NCBI GenBank assembly: GCA_035048495.1 | Contig: CM068551.1 | Location: forward strand, 21,950,248-22,014,247 | Length of the DNA stretch: 64,000 nt | DNA from: Euptelea pleiosperma | Taxonomy: Eukaryota > Streptophyta > Magnoliopsida > Ranunculales > Eupteleaceae | Reading direction: 5' to 3' | Shown: positions 11,437-24,100 of the stretch, piece after piece | How the letters are laid out: each line of letters starts with the position of its first letter | Numbering within the stretch: the first letter of the stretch is position 1 | Notes under the pieces: model-generated | The model's database searches: none | Told to the model about the DNA's origin: nothing | Seen by the model: the letters and a program-made list of their open reading frames with translations, nothing else | Translations under genes and position numbers: made by a program

Positions 11437-11710
11437 CATGCTTTTAGAGACTACTGACCGTATGGATGTTTGGCCTGTCCCAAGGTTGACCAACACACCA
11501 AAACTCATCCTGATTAGTTATTTATAACTTTCGGATCTGAGCACCCAAATAATTCTCTAAATCCATGGTTAAAAATAAACCATGGAAAGACTCTAATCCA
11601 ATGGATAAAAATCACTAATCAGGCTGATTTTTGGTTTTTAGTTCCATCCATACGGTCAGAGATCTGTAAGAGTGTGCCACGTGGCTCATACTCTTGTCCG
11701 TCATCAACGT
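11437..11710. repeat. foldback family A, partial copy
   Basis: Left arm words (actgaccgtatggatgtttggcc), centre (ggttaaaaataaaccatgg) and right arm (catacggtcagagatctg, gtgccacgtggctcata) are all present, but the termini are lost. Confidence 0.6.
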
Positions 11711-11757
11711 ATAATCACCAACGTGTACGTGCCACCCACTAGTGTGTACAATAATGC

Positions 11758-12141
11758 GAGTAAACCTTCGATGACACCTGCAGTCAGTCGCTGACTGCAG
11801 CCAATATGAGCCATGTGGCACATTCTTAAGAGGACACTGACGGTATGGATGTTTGACCAATCACTAGGTGGACCTACAAACAAAAATAAATTAACCTGAT
11901 CAGTGCTTTCTAAGCGTTGCGTTGAAGCTATTTTCATGGGTTGATTTTAACTGTAGGAATTTAAGCATTCTTTGGGAACATAGATCCAAAGGTTTTGAAT
12001 CATTATTCAGGCTAAATTTTTGGTTTGTAGGTCAACATAGTGGTTGGCCAAACATCCATACGGTCAGTATCTTCCTAAGTCCTAAGAATGTGTCACGTGG
12101 CTCATATTGGCTGACTGCAGGTGTCATCGAAAGGTTTACTC
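11758..12141. mobile_element. foldback family A with CTGCAGTCAG outer arms
   Basis: A 384-bp palindromic element from GAGTAAACCTTCGATGACA to TGTCATCGAAAGGTTTACTC. Its core arms match other family A copies, but the outer arm words (acctgcagtcag, ctgactgcaggt) differ from those of neighbouring copies. No clear TSD seen. Confidence 0.75.
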
Positions 12142-12269
12142 AAGAGGATACTACACATGGGTTCACTATTGCATTGTTCTCAGTAGATACTTAGATATGT
12201 ACTAACGTTGTACGTCTTTTCGAGGTATGAAAAAGACTAATCGAGATACAATTAAAAAATAAAAGGAAA

Positions 12270-12650
12270 AAGATGTAGCAAGGTATGCCTGAAACTTTTT
12301 CAAATGCGGAAGCACGATTTTTGTTACTTATCTCTGTCATCTGGGCCCACTGACTGCATGGATGTTTAACTCAATCCTTGGTGGATATACACACAAAATA
12401 TCACCTTGATTGGTAATTTATAACCATTAGATTTTAGTACTTTTTAATGCTTTCTTATAGCCGTTGAATACAGCCATTTTTTAGTACTTAAAGCAACGGC
12501 TAAAAGTTGTTATACAAGCTGATTTTTGGTATAAATGTCTATTAAGGCGTGGGCTAAACATCCATGCGGTCAGTGGACCCAGATGGCAGCGGTGACTAAA
12601 ACAAATGCCGCTTCCGCGTTTGAAAAGATCTCAGGTATACCTTGTTACAT
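12270..12650. repeat. related foldback with 'caaggtatgcct' arms
   Basis: Left arm gcaaggtatgcctgaa, caaatgcggaagc, tctgggcccactgac and catggatgttta, all repeated inverted on the right (gtcagtggacccaga, gcttccgcgtttg, aggtataccttgt). The core words place it near family A; the ends differ. Confidence 0.65.
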
Positions 12651-12814
12651 CACGACCCAAAATAAAAAAAAACTAGACATCTTTCTCTTTTGCCATTTGG
12701 CTTATTCATAGAGGCCAAGTGTCCTCCATAAAGAGCGTGAAATGTCGCATACCTTCACAAAAATTGAACTAAATTAAACTGACGGAAGTACCCATAGTTT
12801 AACGGGGACACAAC

Positions 12815-13155
12815 GAGTAAATCTTACCTGACCACCCACAGTATAAGCCACGTGGCAGTATCTTAGAAGATACTGACCGTATAGATTTTTGGCCAATCCC
12901 CCTAGGTGGACCTATAAACCCCAAACCAACATGATCAGTAATTTCTAAGCGTTAGTTGAAGTCAATTTCATGGGTTGATTTTAACCGTCGTAATTTGAGC
13001 ATTATTTACCATTATTTGGGTACAAAGATCTTGATTTTTGGTTTGTAGGTCTACTTAGGGATTAGCCAAACATCCATACGGTCATCGTCCTCTACGAGTG
13101 TAACACGTGTCTCATATTATGGGTGGTAAGGCCAGTGGTCAGGCAAGTTTTACTC
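12815..13155. mobile_element. foldback family A, complete copy with TSD
   Basis: A 341-bp palindromic element from GAGTAAATCTTACCTGACCA to TGGTCAGGCAAGTTTTACTC. The flanks read GGGACACAAC at 12805-12814 and 13156-13165, a 9-10 bp direct duplication. This defines the family A ends and points to the Mutator superfamily. The centre has the shared words tcatgggttgattttaacc and gagcattatt. No coding sequence. Confidence 0.85.
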
Positions 13156-13165
13156 GGGACACAAC

Positions 13166-14186
13166 ATTGAACTTTTCCATCCGAGGAGAGACAAGGTGGT
13201 AGAGATGGGTTGGTCAGTAACAACAGGAAGATTAACTGTTTAGGGAAACAGACGAGACCAAACGCAGGGATTTCCTCTGTCGCATTCAATAAATATAAGA
13301 CGAAACCATCACCAAAGTGGTGAGCCCCTCGTCAACCTCATGACCCTCTTTATAAGGCTACAAGTTAAAAAAAACATGCACATGATAGAAGAGTCACACG
13401 CGTGCATTGGAATCACCCCATTTATATATATTAAAAAAATAAAATAAATAAATAATATAAAAATAAACCAATAAATTCTTGCCACGTGTCCTTCCCATCC
13501 TGGTTTAGGGTTCATGATGGGGTAGAATTTTGATACTTTTTAGGTTTTATTTATTTATTTATTAAATTATAAACCATACCCTTGCACCACCTTTTCCCAG
13601 ACCCATCTGCTCATCCCCAACATTCCTTTTTCACAAATTAATAAAATATTCACATTTTATGGTTAATAGGTCTAATCAAGAAATGATTTGAATTTATTTA
13701 TTTTTGGATAAGCAAGCTTTATCAAGAAAGTAATTTTGAGTTATTCTAAATTCATATTTCTTATGGTTAAGTGTCATTTTATGGTTAATGGGTCTAATCA
13801 ATAAAAGTGATTTTGATTATTCTAACTTCATCTTTCTTGCTTAACCCCCCCAAAAAAGCTTAATCATTGTTGTGGTATTGACTAGGTGGGGTCACAATGA
13901 CTTAAATTAAATATTATTTTGCAATTTTTTTTTTTAAAAGAGAGATTACCTGAGGTAAATAATCCTGGATGGACCATAGATTACTGGACACATGTCCCCG
14001 CGAACTATTTATCCAAATTATTATTGGCGAGGCATGACGTGTGCGTGAATGTTTTACCCCATTAAAGTTTTAGCTCTAGATTGGAAGGTTATGATCCTTT
14101 GATCAATCTGATATTTGTAATTTCACAATGTAGAAATGATAAGAGACCAAAAAAATTTAACAAGTAAATATATATAACAGATTACC
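13166..14186. other. intergenic, no gene seen
   Basis: AT-rich sequence with a direct repeat of the phrase 'atggttaatrggtctaatca' near 13660 and 13775. No credible coding frame. Confidence 0.4.
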
Positions 14187-14189
14187 TTA

Positions 14190-14465
14190 GGGTGTGTTTG
14201 ATTGCACATAATTTTTTTTTGAGAAAATACATATGGGAAATGCCTTGAGATGGTTGATTGATTGCAACTGAGAACATATATTTCAATCATGTGAGAAAAT
14301 AAAGGCGTATTTTCAGGTGAAAATGAATTCTCACCTATCTGAATGGGAAATGAATTCTGGGTTTAGTACGAAAAATTATACAGATATAAAATGACTATCT
14401 AACAATGGACAATTGTGTTTTCCCAAGGAAAATGCAATTTTCTCACTTGGCAATCAAACACTCCC
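14190..14465. mobile_element. Tourist-like MITE (family E), TSD TTA
   Basis: 276 bp with ends GGGTGTGTTTGATTGC and GCAATCAAACACTCCC, flanked on both sides by TTA (14187-14189, 14466-14468). Three-base TTA duplications with these ends are typical of PIF/Harbinger Tourist-like MITEs. Confidence 0.82.
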
Positions 14466-14469
14466 TTAG

Positions 14470-16560
14470 ATAACCTAAGTACTCATAAAATTGAATTACT
14501 CAACTAATCAATAAACAAGGTTTTTCTAAAACCAGCAAATATGTAAAGTTACTTCATATAAATACAAAATCGGATGTAACGCCGTAACCTATGCTAGAAA
14601 GACGGCGCTAATAACCATTAAACTCAATAAGCTGCCCAAAATAAACAACTCAAAAACACACTAAATGTGGAAGGTAGTTAGAAATAATCATTTGCACCTT
14701 GCGGTACCATTAACCTACCATACATCACCATCCATGTGTCAAATCATGTAAAGGAATTGACAAACACCTGTCTTCAATGCGCCCTCTATTAACATGTATC
14801 GAAGTAAGAACTAAAGTGAAGATGCTTATAACATATGAATTGATCACCAGAGTGTTCACTTGAATTTTAGTTTGGTAGGCCACCGCGGCATGAAAATAAA
14901 ATATTTGCGCGCGCTAATATTCGACCGGACGTGTTTGGCATGCATTTGCCCGTGCCAAATATTTAGCTGGGCCCACAATTTTGCCCACCTGTGACTGAAA
15001 AATATTTGATCACCTCCACCTTGAGTAAACATTTTCATACCAAATAACCCTTGGTTGGAAAAATTTTATTTTCTTGTTAAAAAATCACTATTTTCAATAA
15101 AAATGAGAATTTAATATAAAAAAAGATAAAAATGAGACCGTTTGGATCCTGTAACCTAATATGTGGGTCTCACACTCACCTAACCCATATTTGACTTACT
15201 TTGACATGTGAGACCCATACAAATTGAAAGAAAATGAAGTAAGCTAGTTAATACACGTACTAAATGTTGCTAAATATTGACATGCATAAATATTTAGCCA
15301 AGATAATATTTGTTTGGCTAAAAATTCATCGTTGGAACTCTTTTTTTCACGTACCAAACAGGCCCTTAGACAAGAAAACTAGATTTCTTCACCGCACCGA
15401 CTTAATCAAGCTAAAACATGTTGAATTCTCACCATAAGAAAGTAAAAAAAAAAGCTTATTTTTTTACATAAAAAAAGGAAAAAAGTGAAAAGGGTAAAAT
15501 TGGAATTGAGAAAAAAGACTTTTATATCCGTTGTTATTCTAGGTAGTAGGTACCTTTATACTCACTGTTTCATGTTGTGTATGTTGTTGTATTATACAAA
15601 CAAAAACAATGTTACCCAACACACAAAACTTTGAAAATGGGTGGGAATCATGGCAGCAATGTCAGGGACCCACCACACGCACTCTCCTTACTTGGGAAAA
15701 CGAGAGACTCCGAAAGTTCCTCAAATATCCCCCTCTCTTGTCCACAATAACATAAACAAAGAACCAAAATCATAACCAAACAAAACAAGCCCATAAAACA
15801 ACCTCATGCCCATACCCCCCCCCTCCTCCTTTCTCACTCAGTAATGATTTTATGTATTCATTACATGTTGGAATTTTGTGTTCAGACCACATTTCCTATC
15901 TGACTACTTCATAAATGGTCATGATGACCCCTAATTACACTCAGTTAATCCCCACCATCCATTCAAAAACATAATTGATCCAACAGAGCATATTGATGGG
16001 TATTTTAATGTACAGTACTCATTTTCGAAAGGGTTAATGTAGGACACATGGTAAACATGCAGTGGTCATGACCCAAGTAGGTCCTACCTTTATACATCAT
16101 AACCTTGGTAAAAAAAAATCAAAGTAGTGCCTTGATATAATTTTATTAACCATTCAAAAGATTAGTTTGGATAATCAACCCTACAATCATTTCTTACCTA
16201 GAAATCTTTTAAATGGGGCCCAGTAGATGGGATGGGATAACTCCTCAAGGTAAATCTTTTTTTTCTTCTTTCCCCTGGTGAACAAGACTCAAGGTAAAAA
16301 TCTTTAAAGTGGGACCCATATGGTTGAACACTTGAACTGAACCATGTTAATGTAAGCACTTTTTTGTTTTTCTTACTTATAAATTGTGGGATCTATGGTG
16401 TTCAAGATGGGAGACCATTTAAGATAGGTAGCTTGCAATTCACTAAATCAGGCCTTAAATATAAAAAAATTTGGAGCAAAACCATACAAAACGGACCCAT
16501 CTCTCCTCTCTTGAATTGACCGTTACACCTAGCTGGGTGGGTGGTGATGGGTACATAAAA
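14470..16560. other. intergenic and probable AGO10 upstream region
   Basis: No coding gene seen. A lone 'gtaccaaacaggccctta' at 15350-15367 looks like the right end of another MITE without a clear partner. The part nearest the gene is the likely AGO10 promoter, but no element can be assigned by eye beyond the GA/CT tracts that follow. Confidence 0.4.
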
Positions 16561-16596
16561 TATTGGAGGTAGAGAGTGGGATTTAGAGTACTTATA

Positions 16597-16839
16597 GAGA
16601 GAGAGAGAGGAGAGAGAGAGAGTCCAAAAGACCCACTAAGGATCAAAAGCAATCATACACAGAAGAAGAATAATTCGAACTTGCAGTCTCTCTCTTGCAG
16701 ACCTCTCTCTCTCTCTTTCTCTCTTTATTTCAAAAATAGTGTTTTCAGCCCTTCATGTTACGTCCCCGAGGCTGCGCGGTCAGTCCATGACCAAAACAAG
16801 AGAGAGAGAGAGAGAGGGAGGGAGGGAAGAGAGAGAGAG
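16597..16839. repeat. GA/CT microsatellites upstream of AGO10
   Basis: Three tracts: GA at about 16597-16620, CT at about 16686-16725, and GA at about 16799-16839. A further short CT run is at 16944-16955. They sit in the presumed promoter or first 5'UTR exon of AGO10. GA/CT tracts in this position in plants are known binding sites for BASIC PENTACYSTEINE (GAGA-binding) factors; use here is inferred. Confidence 0.7.
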
Positions 16840-17070
16840 CCCTGTTAAAAAGCAAAGCAGGCCCTCCCAAGCCTTTTACACGTGATAAAGAAAACACCAA
16901 AAGCACTTGCATGCGTGTATGAGATTCATTATCATCATCAACATCTCTCTCTCTTAATCCCCGCAGACCCACTCATCTTTTGTTTCCACTTTCGATTCTC
17001 TTTCTATCACTTCACGTTCTTTGGGCCTTTGGCATCTCTCTCTTTTAGCTTACTACTCTGTTTTTGATTG

Positions 17071-17139
17071 ATGAAGAGCATTGGCTTTGGAGTGAATGAG
17101 AGCTCTTGTCGTTTCTCCCCCCTTCCATCCTTATATTGA
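17071..17139 (+). promoter_or_regulatory. candidate uORF in AGO10 5'UTR exon
   Basis: An ATG at 17071 opens a 22-residue frame ending at TGA 17137-17139, four bases before a good donor (GGTAAGTTT, donor GT at 17144). The matching acceptor is TTTTCAG at 18073-18079, giving an inferred 5'UTR intron of 17144-18079. A second ATG overlaps nearby. If the transcript starts upstream of 17071, this uORF would precede the main AGO10 start. Confidence 0.4.
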
Positions 17140-18193
17140 GTTGGTAAGTTTCAAATTTTGGGTTCTTTCTAAGTTTCTGGTATGTTTCTTGTTTCTTCTC
17201 ATTGTTTTTTCTTCTTCTTCAGTTGGTAAGTCTACTGGTTTCTCTAATGCCCTTCCTAACTTTTTTTTTTTTAATTTTTTATTTTTGTACCTGTTCTGGG
17301 TATTGGTTTTTTAGGTGCCTTGTTCTGTTTTTTATAAGGCCGACGGGCCAAAAGTTTGGATATTTTAGTGATTTTATTACGGTTTTTGACATAGTAAGTT
17401 TAAAATTGGGGCAAATATTGGATTTGGTCTTCTGGGTTGGGTTTAATTTTCTGTTTTTATCAGTGGGAGAGTGAAAGTCCGGATTATTTTTTTATAGATT
17501 GATATGGGTAAGCTTAAATTTGGGGTACTGATTAGATTTTGTCTTCTGGATTTCTTGATTTTTTTTTTTCAAGTGTTAGAGAGTGAGAGACAGAGAGAGA
17601 GAGAGGGGAAGTGTAGTAATGTAGTTTACTGGGTGATGGGTAGTTTTGTCTCCACTTAAATTTATAAGTCTGGATTTTGGGTTTCGTGTTTTGATACGTT
17701 TGCTATAATGGGTTTTGAGTTTCCGAGCTGAAATCCTGAAGCTTAGGAGGAAGAATCTTTATTTTTTATTTTAAGAAGATATGGGTTTTGTGTTTCTCTT
17801 CCTTCATGGTTATATAATCTTAAAACTGAAAGTTTGGATTTTGGTTTTTGGGTTTTTGTTTGTTTGGTTTGCTGCTACAGAAATAAAAGATCGGTTTTGC
17901 AAAGGAATGGTAATGCTTGTAATCTGTAACAAAGACTGGTCTTTTCTCCATTCCATTTTTTCGCATCTCTGTGGATAAAGCTGTGATATGCTATCATCAT
18001 TATTACTATTTATTTGCTTGTTTTGTAATTGAGTTATATTGCTGGCAGATCTTTCTTTTATCTGCTTTTGGATTTTCAGTCCTTATAGCTTGAAACCTGC
18101 AAGAGTCTGAAGAAAGAGAAGAGAAGATACAGTGGTGTATTTGGTGAAGGTTAAGGTTCTTCTAGTTGTTTCTCCATTATAGTTTCACTCACC

Positions 18194-21100
18194 ATGCCTA
18201 TAAGACAGATGAAAGAGAACTCAGAGCAGCACCTTGTGATCAAAACACAAACACAAACACAAAGCAGCATGAATCAAGTACAGAAGACACCAAAAACTGC
18301 TCAAAATGGCAAAGGCCCACCTTCTCAAGAACCCCAGAATGCTAAACTCCACCACCACAGTTCACCTCCTTCAAAAAACAGAGGTAGGAGGAGGGGTAGG
18401 GGAGGCCGAAAATCTGACCAAGGTGACGTTCTTATGCGCCCGAGTTCGAGACCCTGCACTGTAGTTCATAAGCCGGTTTCTGGGTACCCGGCTGAAGCTC
18501 CAAGTGGGTCTCTGGTCAATGGAGGTCATGTTTGTGAAATGGAGATGGGTTTTCCTTCATCTAGCAAATCTTTGAGGTTTGCCCCTAGGCCTGGTTATGG
18601 ACAAGCAGGGACAAAGTGTATAGTAAAAGCCAACCATTTTTTTGCAGAGTTACCAGACAAGGACTTGAACCAGTATGATGTAAGTTGCATTTCCTTTGAT
18701 GGTTTTTTGTTGTTTTTCTCTTAATTTTTCCTTCTCTGTTTGCAGCACTGGCAATTGGGTTTTTAATTTGGCCTTCAATTTTGTTTCTTTTGTTGTTTCC
18801 TCTTATACTCTGCCATTGAATTTGAGAGGAAATTGAATAGGAATTTACTGTTTTTCTCCTCTTTTTGGTGGCATTAATGAGGTTTTAATCTGGCCTTAGT
18901 TTTTGTTGTTCTTACTGTTTTTTTTTTTTTGCTTTTATTATCTTTTTTGCAGGTCACCATAACTCCTGAAGTGGTTTCAAGAACTGTGAACAGAGCTATA
19001 ATGGCAGAGCTTGTAAAACTGTACAAAGTATCTGACTTGGGGATGAGATTGCCTGCCTATGATGGCAGAAAGAGCTTATACACAGCTGGGGAGCTTCCTT
19101 TCACTTCCAGGGAGTTCAATATTAAACTTTTGGATGAAGATGATGGAACCAATGGGCCCAAGTAAGGACTTATTGCCTCATCTGTTCCTCCCTTTTTTTT
19201 TGCCAAGTAAGAAAAATATCATTAAAATAAAGTAACTAAATACAAATACATTGGGAGGGGAGGAACTGCATCACAATGAGAATAGGCATCCCAATTATGT
19301 TGGCACCCCCATTTTTGAGTACTTAGTATTATAATAGATTCCAGTTAAATTGATAATTTCTCTCTTCTTCTCCAATTGTAATATGGGTTGGCTTCTGGTT
19401 TGCTTCCCTTTGTTAGTATCTCCATGGAAATCTTTTTACTCGACTTTTACATTTCTTTCAGAAGAGAGAGGCAATATAAAGTGGTGATCAAGTTTGTTGC
19501 TCGAGCAGACTTGCACCATTTGGGCCAATTCCTAGCTGGTAAACGTGCGGATGCCCCCCAGGAGGCCCTTCAGATTCTTGACATTGTCCTAAGGGAACTA
19601 TCGACCAAAAGGTAGGGATTCTCAAGAGTTTATTTTTCTTGATCACCATTTGTAACATTTCAATGAAAACCACCCAAATTGAGATCTCATTCTTCCCAAA
19701 ACTCCTGCATTTTTAAGGTACTGCCCTGTTGGGAGATCATTCTTTTCACCACATATAAGAACGCCACAGCGGCTTGGGGAGGGTTTGGAGTCATGGTGTG
19801 GATTCTACCAGAGTATAAGGCCTACTCAGATGGGCTTGTCCCTAAATATTGGTATGTGAGCGCCAATCAATTAACATCACTACCAAAAAGAAATTAGTTT
19901 TCTTTTTTGTTTTTTCCATTGTTTCGTTGGGGTTTCTCATTCTGTTTTGTTTATCTTTTCCTGTTTCGTAAGACATGTCTTCCGCAGCCTTCATTGAGCC
20001 TCTCCCTGTTATTGAGTTTGTTGCTCAGCTTCTAAGCAAGGATGTGTTGTCCAGGCAATTGTCTGATTCTGATCGTGTAAAGGTATTGTTTTGACAGTCT
20101 GATGACAGAGGCCAAATTCATTTTCTTTGCATTTAATTAAACTTTCAAATGTCATGTGAAAATGTTCATCAGATCAAAAAGGCCCTTCGAGGAGTGAAAG
20201 TTGAAGTAACACATAGAGGAAATGTGCGACGAAAGTATCGGATTTCAGGATTAACATCACAGCCGACAAGAGAACTCGTGTAAGACGCTTCACTTGCTTG
20301 CCCACCTACTCTTAATACTATGCTATCTTTTCAAGGTCTATAAATCTCTCCATTACTTGACATCTTAGAGTGCATAATAGAAGTTTAATTTTCTCTATTT
20401 AAAAAATAGTACGGAAACTGTTTAATATCATTTGAAGCTAGTTCATATCAAGAATAGTATGGGGACTCCACTTTTCGAGGATTTCCTATTGTAAATCTCT
20501 TAAAATGGAGAAGCAGGCTCCTCTTTTTTTTTTTCTGTCTGGGCAACTCCAAAATGACATTGTTCCTGATTTTATGAAAATCTGGCAGGTTTCCTGTTGA
20601 TGACCTCTTGAACATGAAGTCAGTTGTCGAATACTTTCAAGAGATGTATGGCTTCACCATCCAACATACACATCTTCCTTGTCTTCAAGTTGGGAACCAG
20701 AAGAAGGCAAACTATTTGCCAATGGAGGTGCAGGCTGTCTTTCTCTGTGATGTCCTTGCTACAGATTGATTTACTGAGAGGTATTTTTAGATCTGGTATC
20801 TCATCCAAATCGGCATTTACATGATTGTGTTTTCTAGGCCTGCAAAATTGTTGAGGGGCAACGGTATACGAAAAGGTTGAATGAAAGGCAAATCACCTCT
20901 CTCTTGAAAGTTACATGCCAGAGACCTAAGGATCGGGAAAATGACATTTTGCAGGTGTGAGACTTTTTAAGTCTTTTTGCGTTTCTTTTCTTTCTTAGGT
21001 TTTAAATTTTAAATATTTTTGAACTCAACAAGCTCCAAATAATAGGATATATAGATTTGCAGTATATTTTATCTATTTAAATAGAACTACTTTTAACAAC

Positions 21101-24100
21101 CGTTGCATCTATCTTATGAAGAGGATAAATATAATTGTAATATTCTATTTTCCATGTAAAATCCTTCTGATGGAGAAGCTATAAATTATATAGGTTATCT
21201 ACCAATAAAAAAAATAGGATATATAACACAAAACGGAATCTGTGGAGGGATTTTGGCATTTCTTGGACACTTTGTTTTGCCCGTCTAGAAGAGCCCATGT
21301 GCAAGGAGTCTAGTGAACTCTAGCTAGCTTGGATCAATCCAATTATTATTATTATTTGTATTGGTAGCTTTAATCCAGTTATAGGAGGCCAAAAAAAATA
21401 AAAGATCCTGAATCCTGTCAACCTATTTAGTAATGAATCATTATTGTTCCATTTTTTGTGGTCTGTATTTTTTTCTTATTGTGTTTTGATGTACTTGAAG
21501 CAATAATTTTTTTCATCTTTTATACACTTTGGAACACTTACACAGACGGTTCAGCATAATGCTTATGATCAAGACCCGTATGCAAAGGAGTTTGGGATCA
21601 AAATCAGCGAAAAGCTAGCTTCTGTTGAGGCTCGGATTCTTCCTGCTCCCTGGGTAATGCTGTAGTCATACAACTCATCTGTTTGATTCAGATAAAGATA
21701 CTAGACTTTTCACTCTCTGGTCATCATCTAATTTCAAGATTTTCTGCAGCTAAAATATCATGACACGGGGAAAGAAAAAGATTGTTTGCCTCAAGTTGGT
21801 CAATGGAATATGATGAACAAGGTATTATATTTTTGTTTGCTTGAAACGTCTTTTTACCTATGTAACAAGGACACTCCCAATATATATCTATTTTTAATTC
21901 CATGCCAAAGCGCATTCCACTTTATGACACGCTTACTATGATTGAATCACAATTTATCATTCTTTTTTTTAATCATTATCTATGGAATATTTATTTAATT
22001 TTGATTATATCTATTTTTTGTATTTTTAATATACATATTATAAAATTTAAAACTATCAACTAATTGTGCTGATGCATCTGCATATGGGATTTGCTACTGC
22101 TTGTCTTTGTTTTCCACCAACTCAAATGTCCAGGACTAAGTTCCATAACATTTAGGCCCTTTACCTGAAATTGTATGATCCTTGGAAAATCCCACAAGAA
22201 ACTAGGTGTTGGTGTTTACAGTTTGTCCAGTTCCTTCTGCCCCCAGTCAAACAAAAAAATAAAAAATAAATAAAAGGAAAGAAAGAAAACATGGAAAATC
22301 CCGTAAGAAACTAGGTGTTGGTGTTTACAACTTGTGCAGTTCCTTCTGTCCCCAGCCAAACAAAAAATCAAAAATAAAAAAAAGGGAAAAAAAGGAAGAA
22401 GTGAAAAAGAAACTTGTCTGATTTAGTGATTCTCTGACACAGTGCACTGGGTGCAGGAAGTTTAGTTTTATATATAGTAGCATTTTCCATCATGATCTAT
22501 ACGGCATCCTTTCTACATAATGAACAAACAATCTATTATCCTGGTTTCATCTTTTCCTCTCTTCTAAATCATTGTTAAAAACTTGAAAACGGCTTTGCTG
22601 CAATTATGATTTTCTTCAATGTGATTTTATTTTATTCTTTTTTCATCTTAAGTTTTATTTTCAAGAGTTTCCTCTTATATACATTTGGGCCAAAGTTGAA
22701 GTCAAAGTACTAAGACTTGTGTCATTTATCACTGCAATTTACCAATATGTTATTTATTAACTTCTACATTAGTCTCTGATTATGGTTCTCGATCTTCTGT
22801 TCCATATGAAACAGAAAATGATCAATGGGAGCACTGTTAGCCGGTGGGCATGCATCAACTTCTCACGGAGTGTTCAAGAGAGTGTGGCTCGCGGGTTTTG
22901 TAATGAGCTGGCTCAAATGTGTCAAGTCTCTGGCATGGTAGTTTTCTCTCAGTTCCAAACCACAATTTTTTTTATCAGTGTTTGATCATGTTACTTGTGA
23001 GTCTTTTCTAAGATTAATCTGCTCTTAGTTTTGCTCTTAACTTGAGATAGCATTGGTTGTTCTTTTGTAGGAATTCTATCCGGAGCCTGTTATTCCAATC
23101 TACACAGCCAGGCCTGATCAAGTAGATAAGGCTTTGAAACATGTTTATCATGCATCTATGAACAAGCACAAAGGCAAAGAGTTAGAGCTACTCTTAGCAA
23201 TTTTACCTGACAACAATGGTTCTCTATATGGTATGTCATATGGTTACGTAGATATGATGGCTAGAGTCCATGAATTTAGGGTTTTAGCTCAATTTGTCAG
23301 AACCAAAACACAACTAAGTTGTATGTATATATCAAATCTTATGCCATTATGTTGCATTTCAGGTGATCTCAAGCGGATATGTGAAACTGATCTGGGTATA
23401 ATATCACAATGCTGTCTAACAAAGCATGTCTTCAAGATCAGCAAACAGTACCTGGCTAATGTGGCCCTAAAAATCAATGTTAAGGTGTGAACAAGCTCTA
23501 TGGTCATCATCTTATACCTTCATTCATTTCAAGCCTACATACATTAATGCATTCATGAGTCATGCAATTGTTATGGTCTTGTCGCAGATGGGAGGAAGAA
23601 ACACTGTTCTTTTGGATGCTATCAGTTGGAGAATACCGTTGGTTAGTGACATACCGACCATAATTTTCGGAGCAGATGTGACCCACCCTGAGAACGGAGA
23701 AGACTCCAGCCCATCAATTGCTGCTGTACAAACAATAACCAAATTCACAGCTCTTAAATTCTTACCTCCTATGGTAACTGTTCAAGATCTCAGATGCTGA
23801 AAGATGTTGTTTCGGCTGTAGGTAGTAGCTTCTCAGGACTGGCCAGAAGTCACAAAATATGCGGGACTGGTTTGTGCTCAAGCTCACAGACAGGAACTCA
23901 TACAGGATTTGTACAAGACTTGGCATGATCCTGTACGTGGCACAGTTAGTGGTGGGATGATCCGGTACGGGAACTCTTTCTCATTGCTTTTTTTTTTTCC
24001 TTTCTTTATATCAGACTTTGAGTTTCACTCTTCTAATATATTTCCATTCCTTTTTAATGTAGGGATCTATTGGTTTCCTTTCGGAAGGCAACGGGACAAA

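Noticed and set aside
11922..12194. 90-codon open frame
   Set aside because: Falls wholly in a family A foldback arm and beyond. Similar frames arise in each family A copy and are not conserved as protein.
18080..18193. additional upstream ATG just before AGO10
   Set aside because: No ATG occurs between the inferred acceptor at 18079 and the AGO10 start, so the MPIRQMK start stands.
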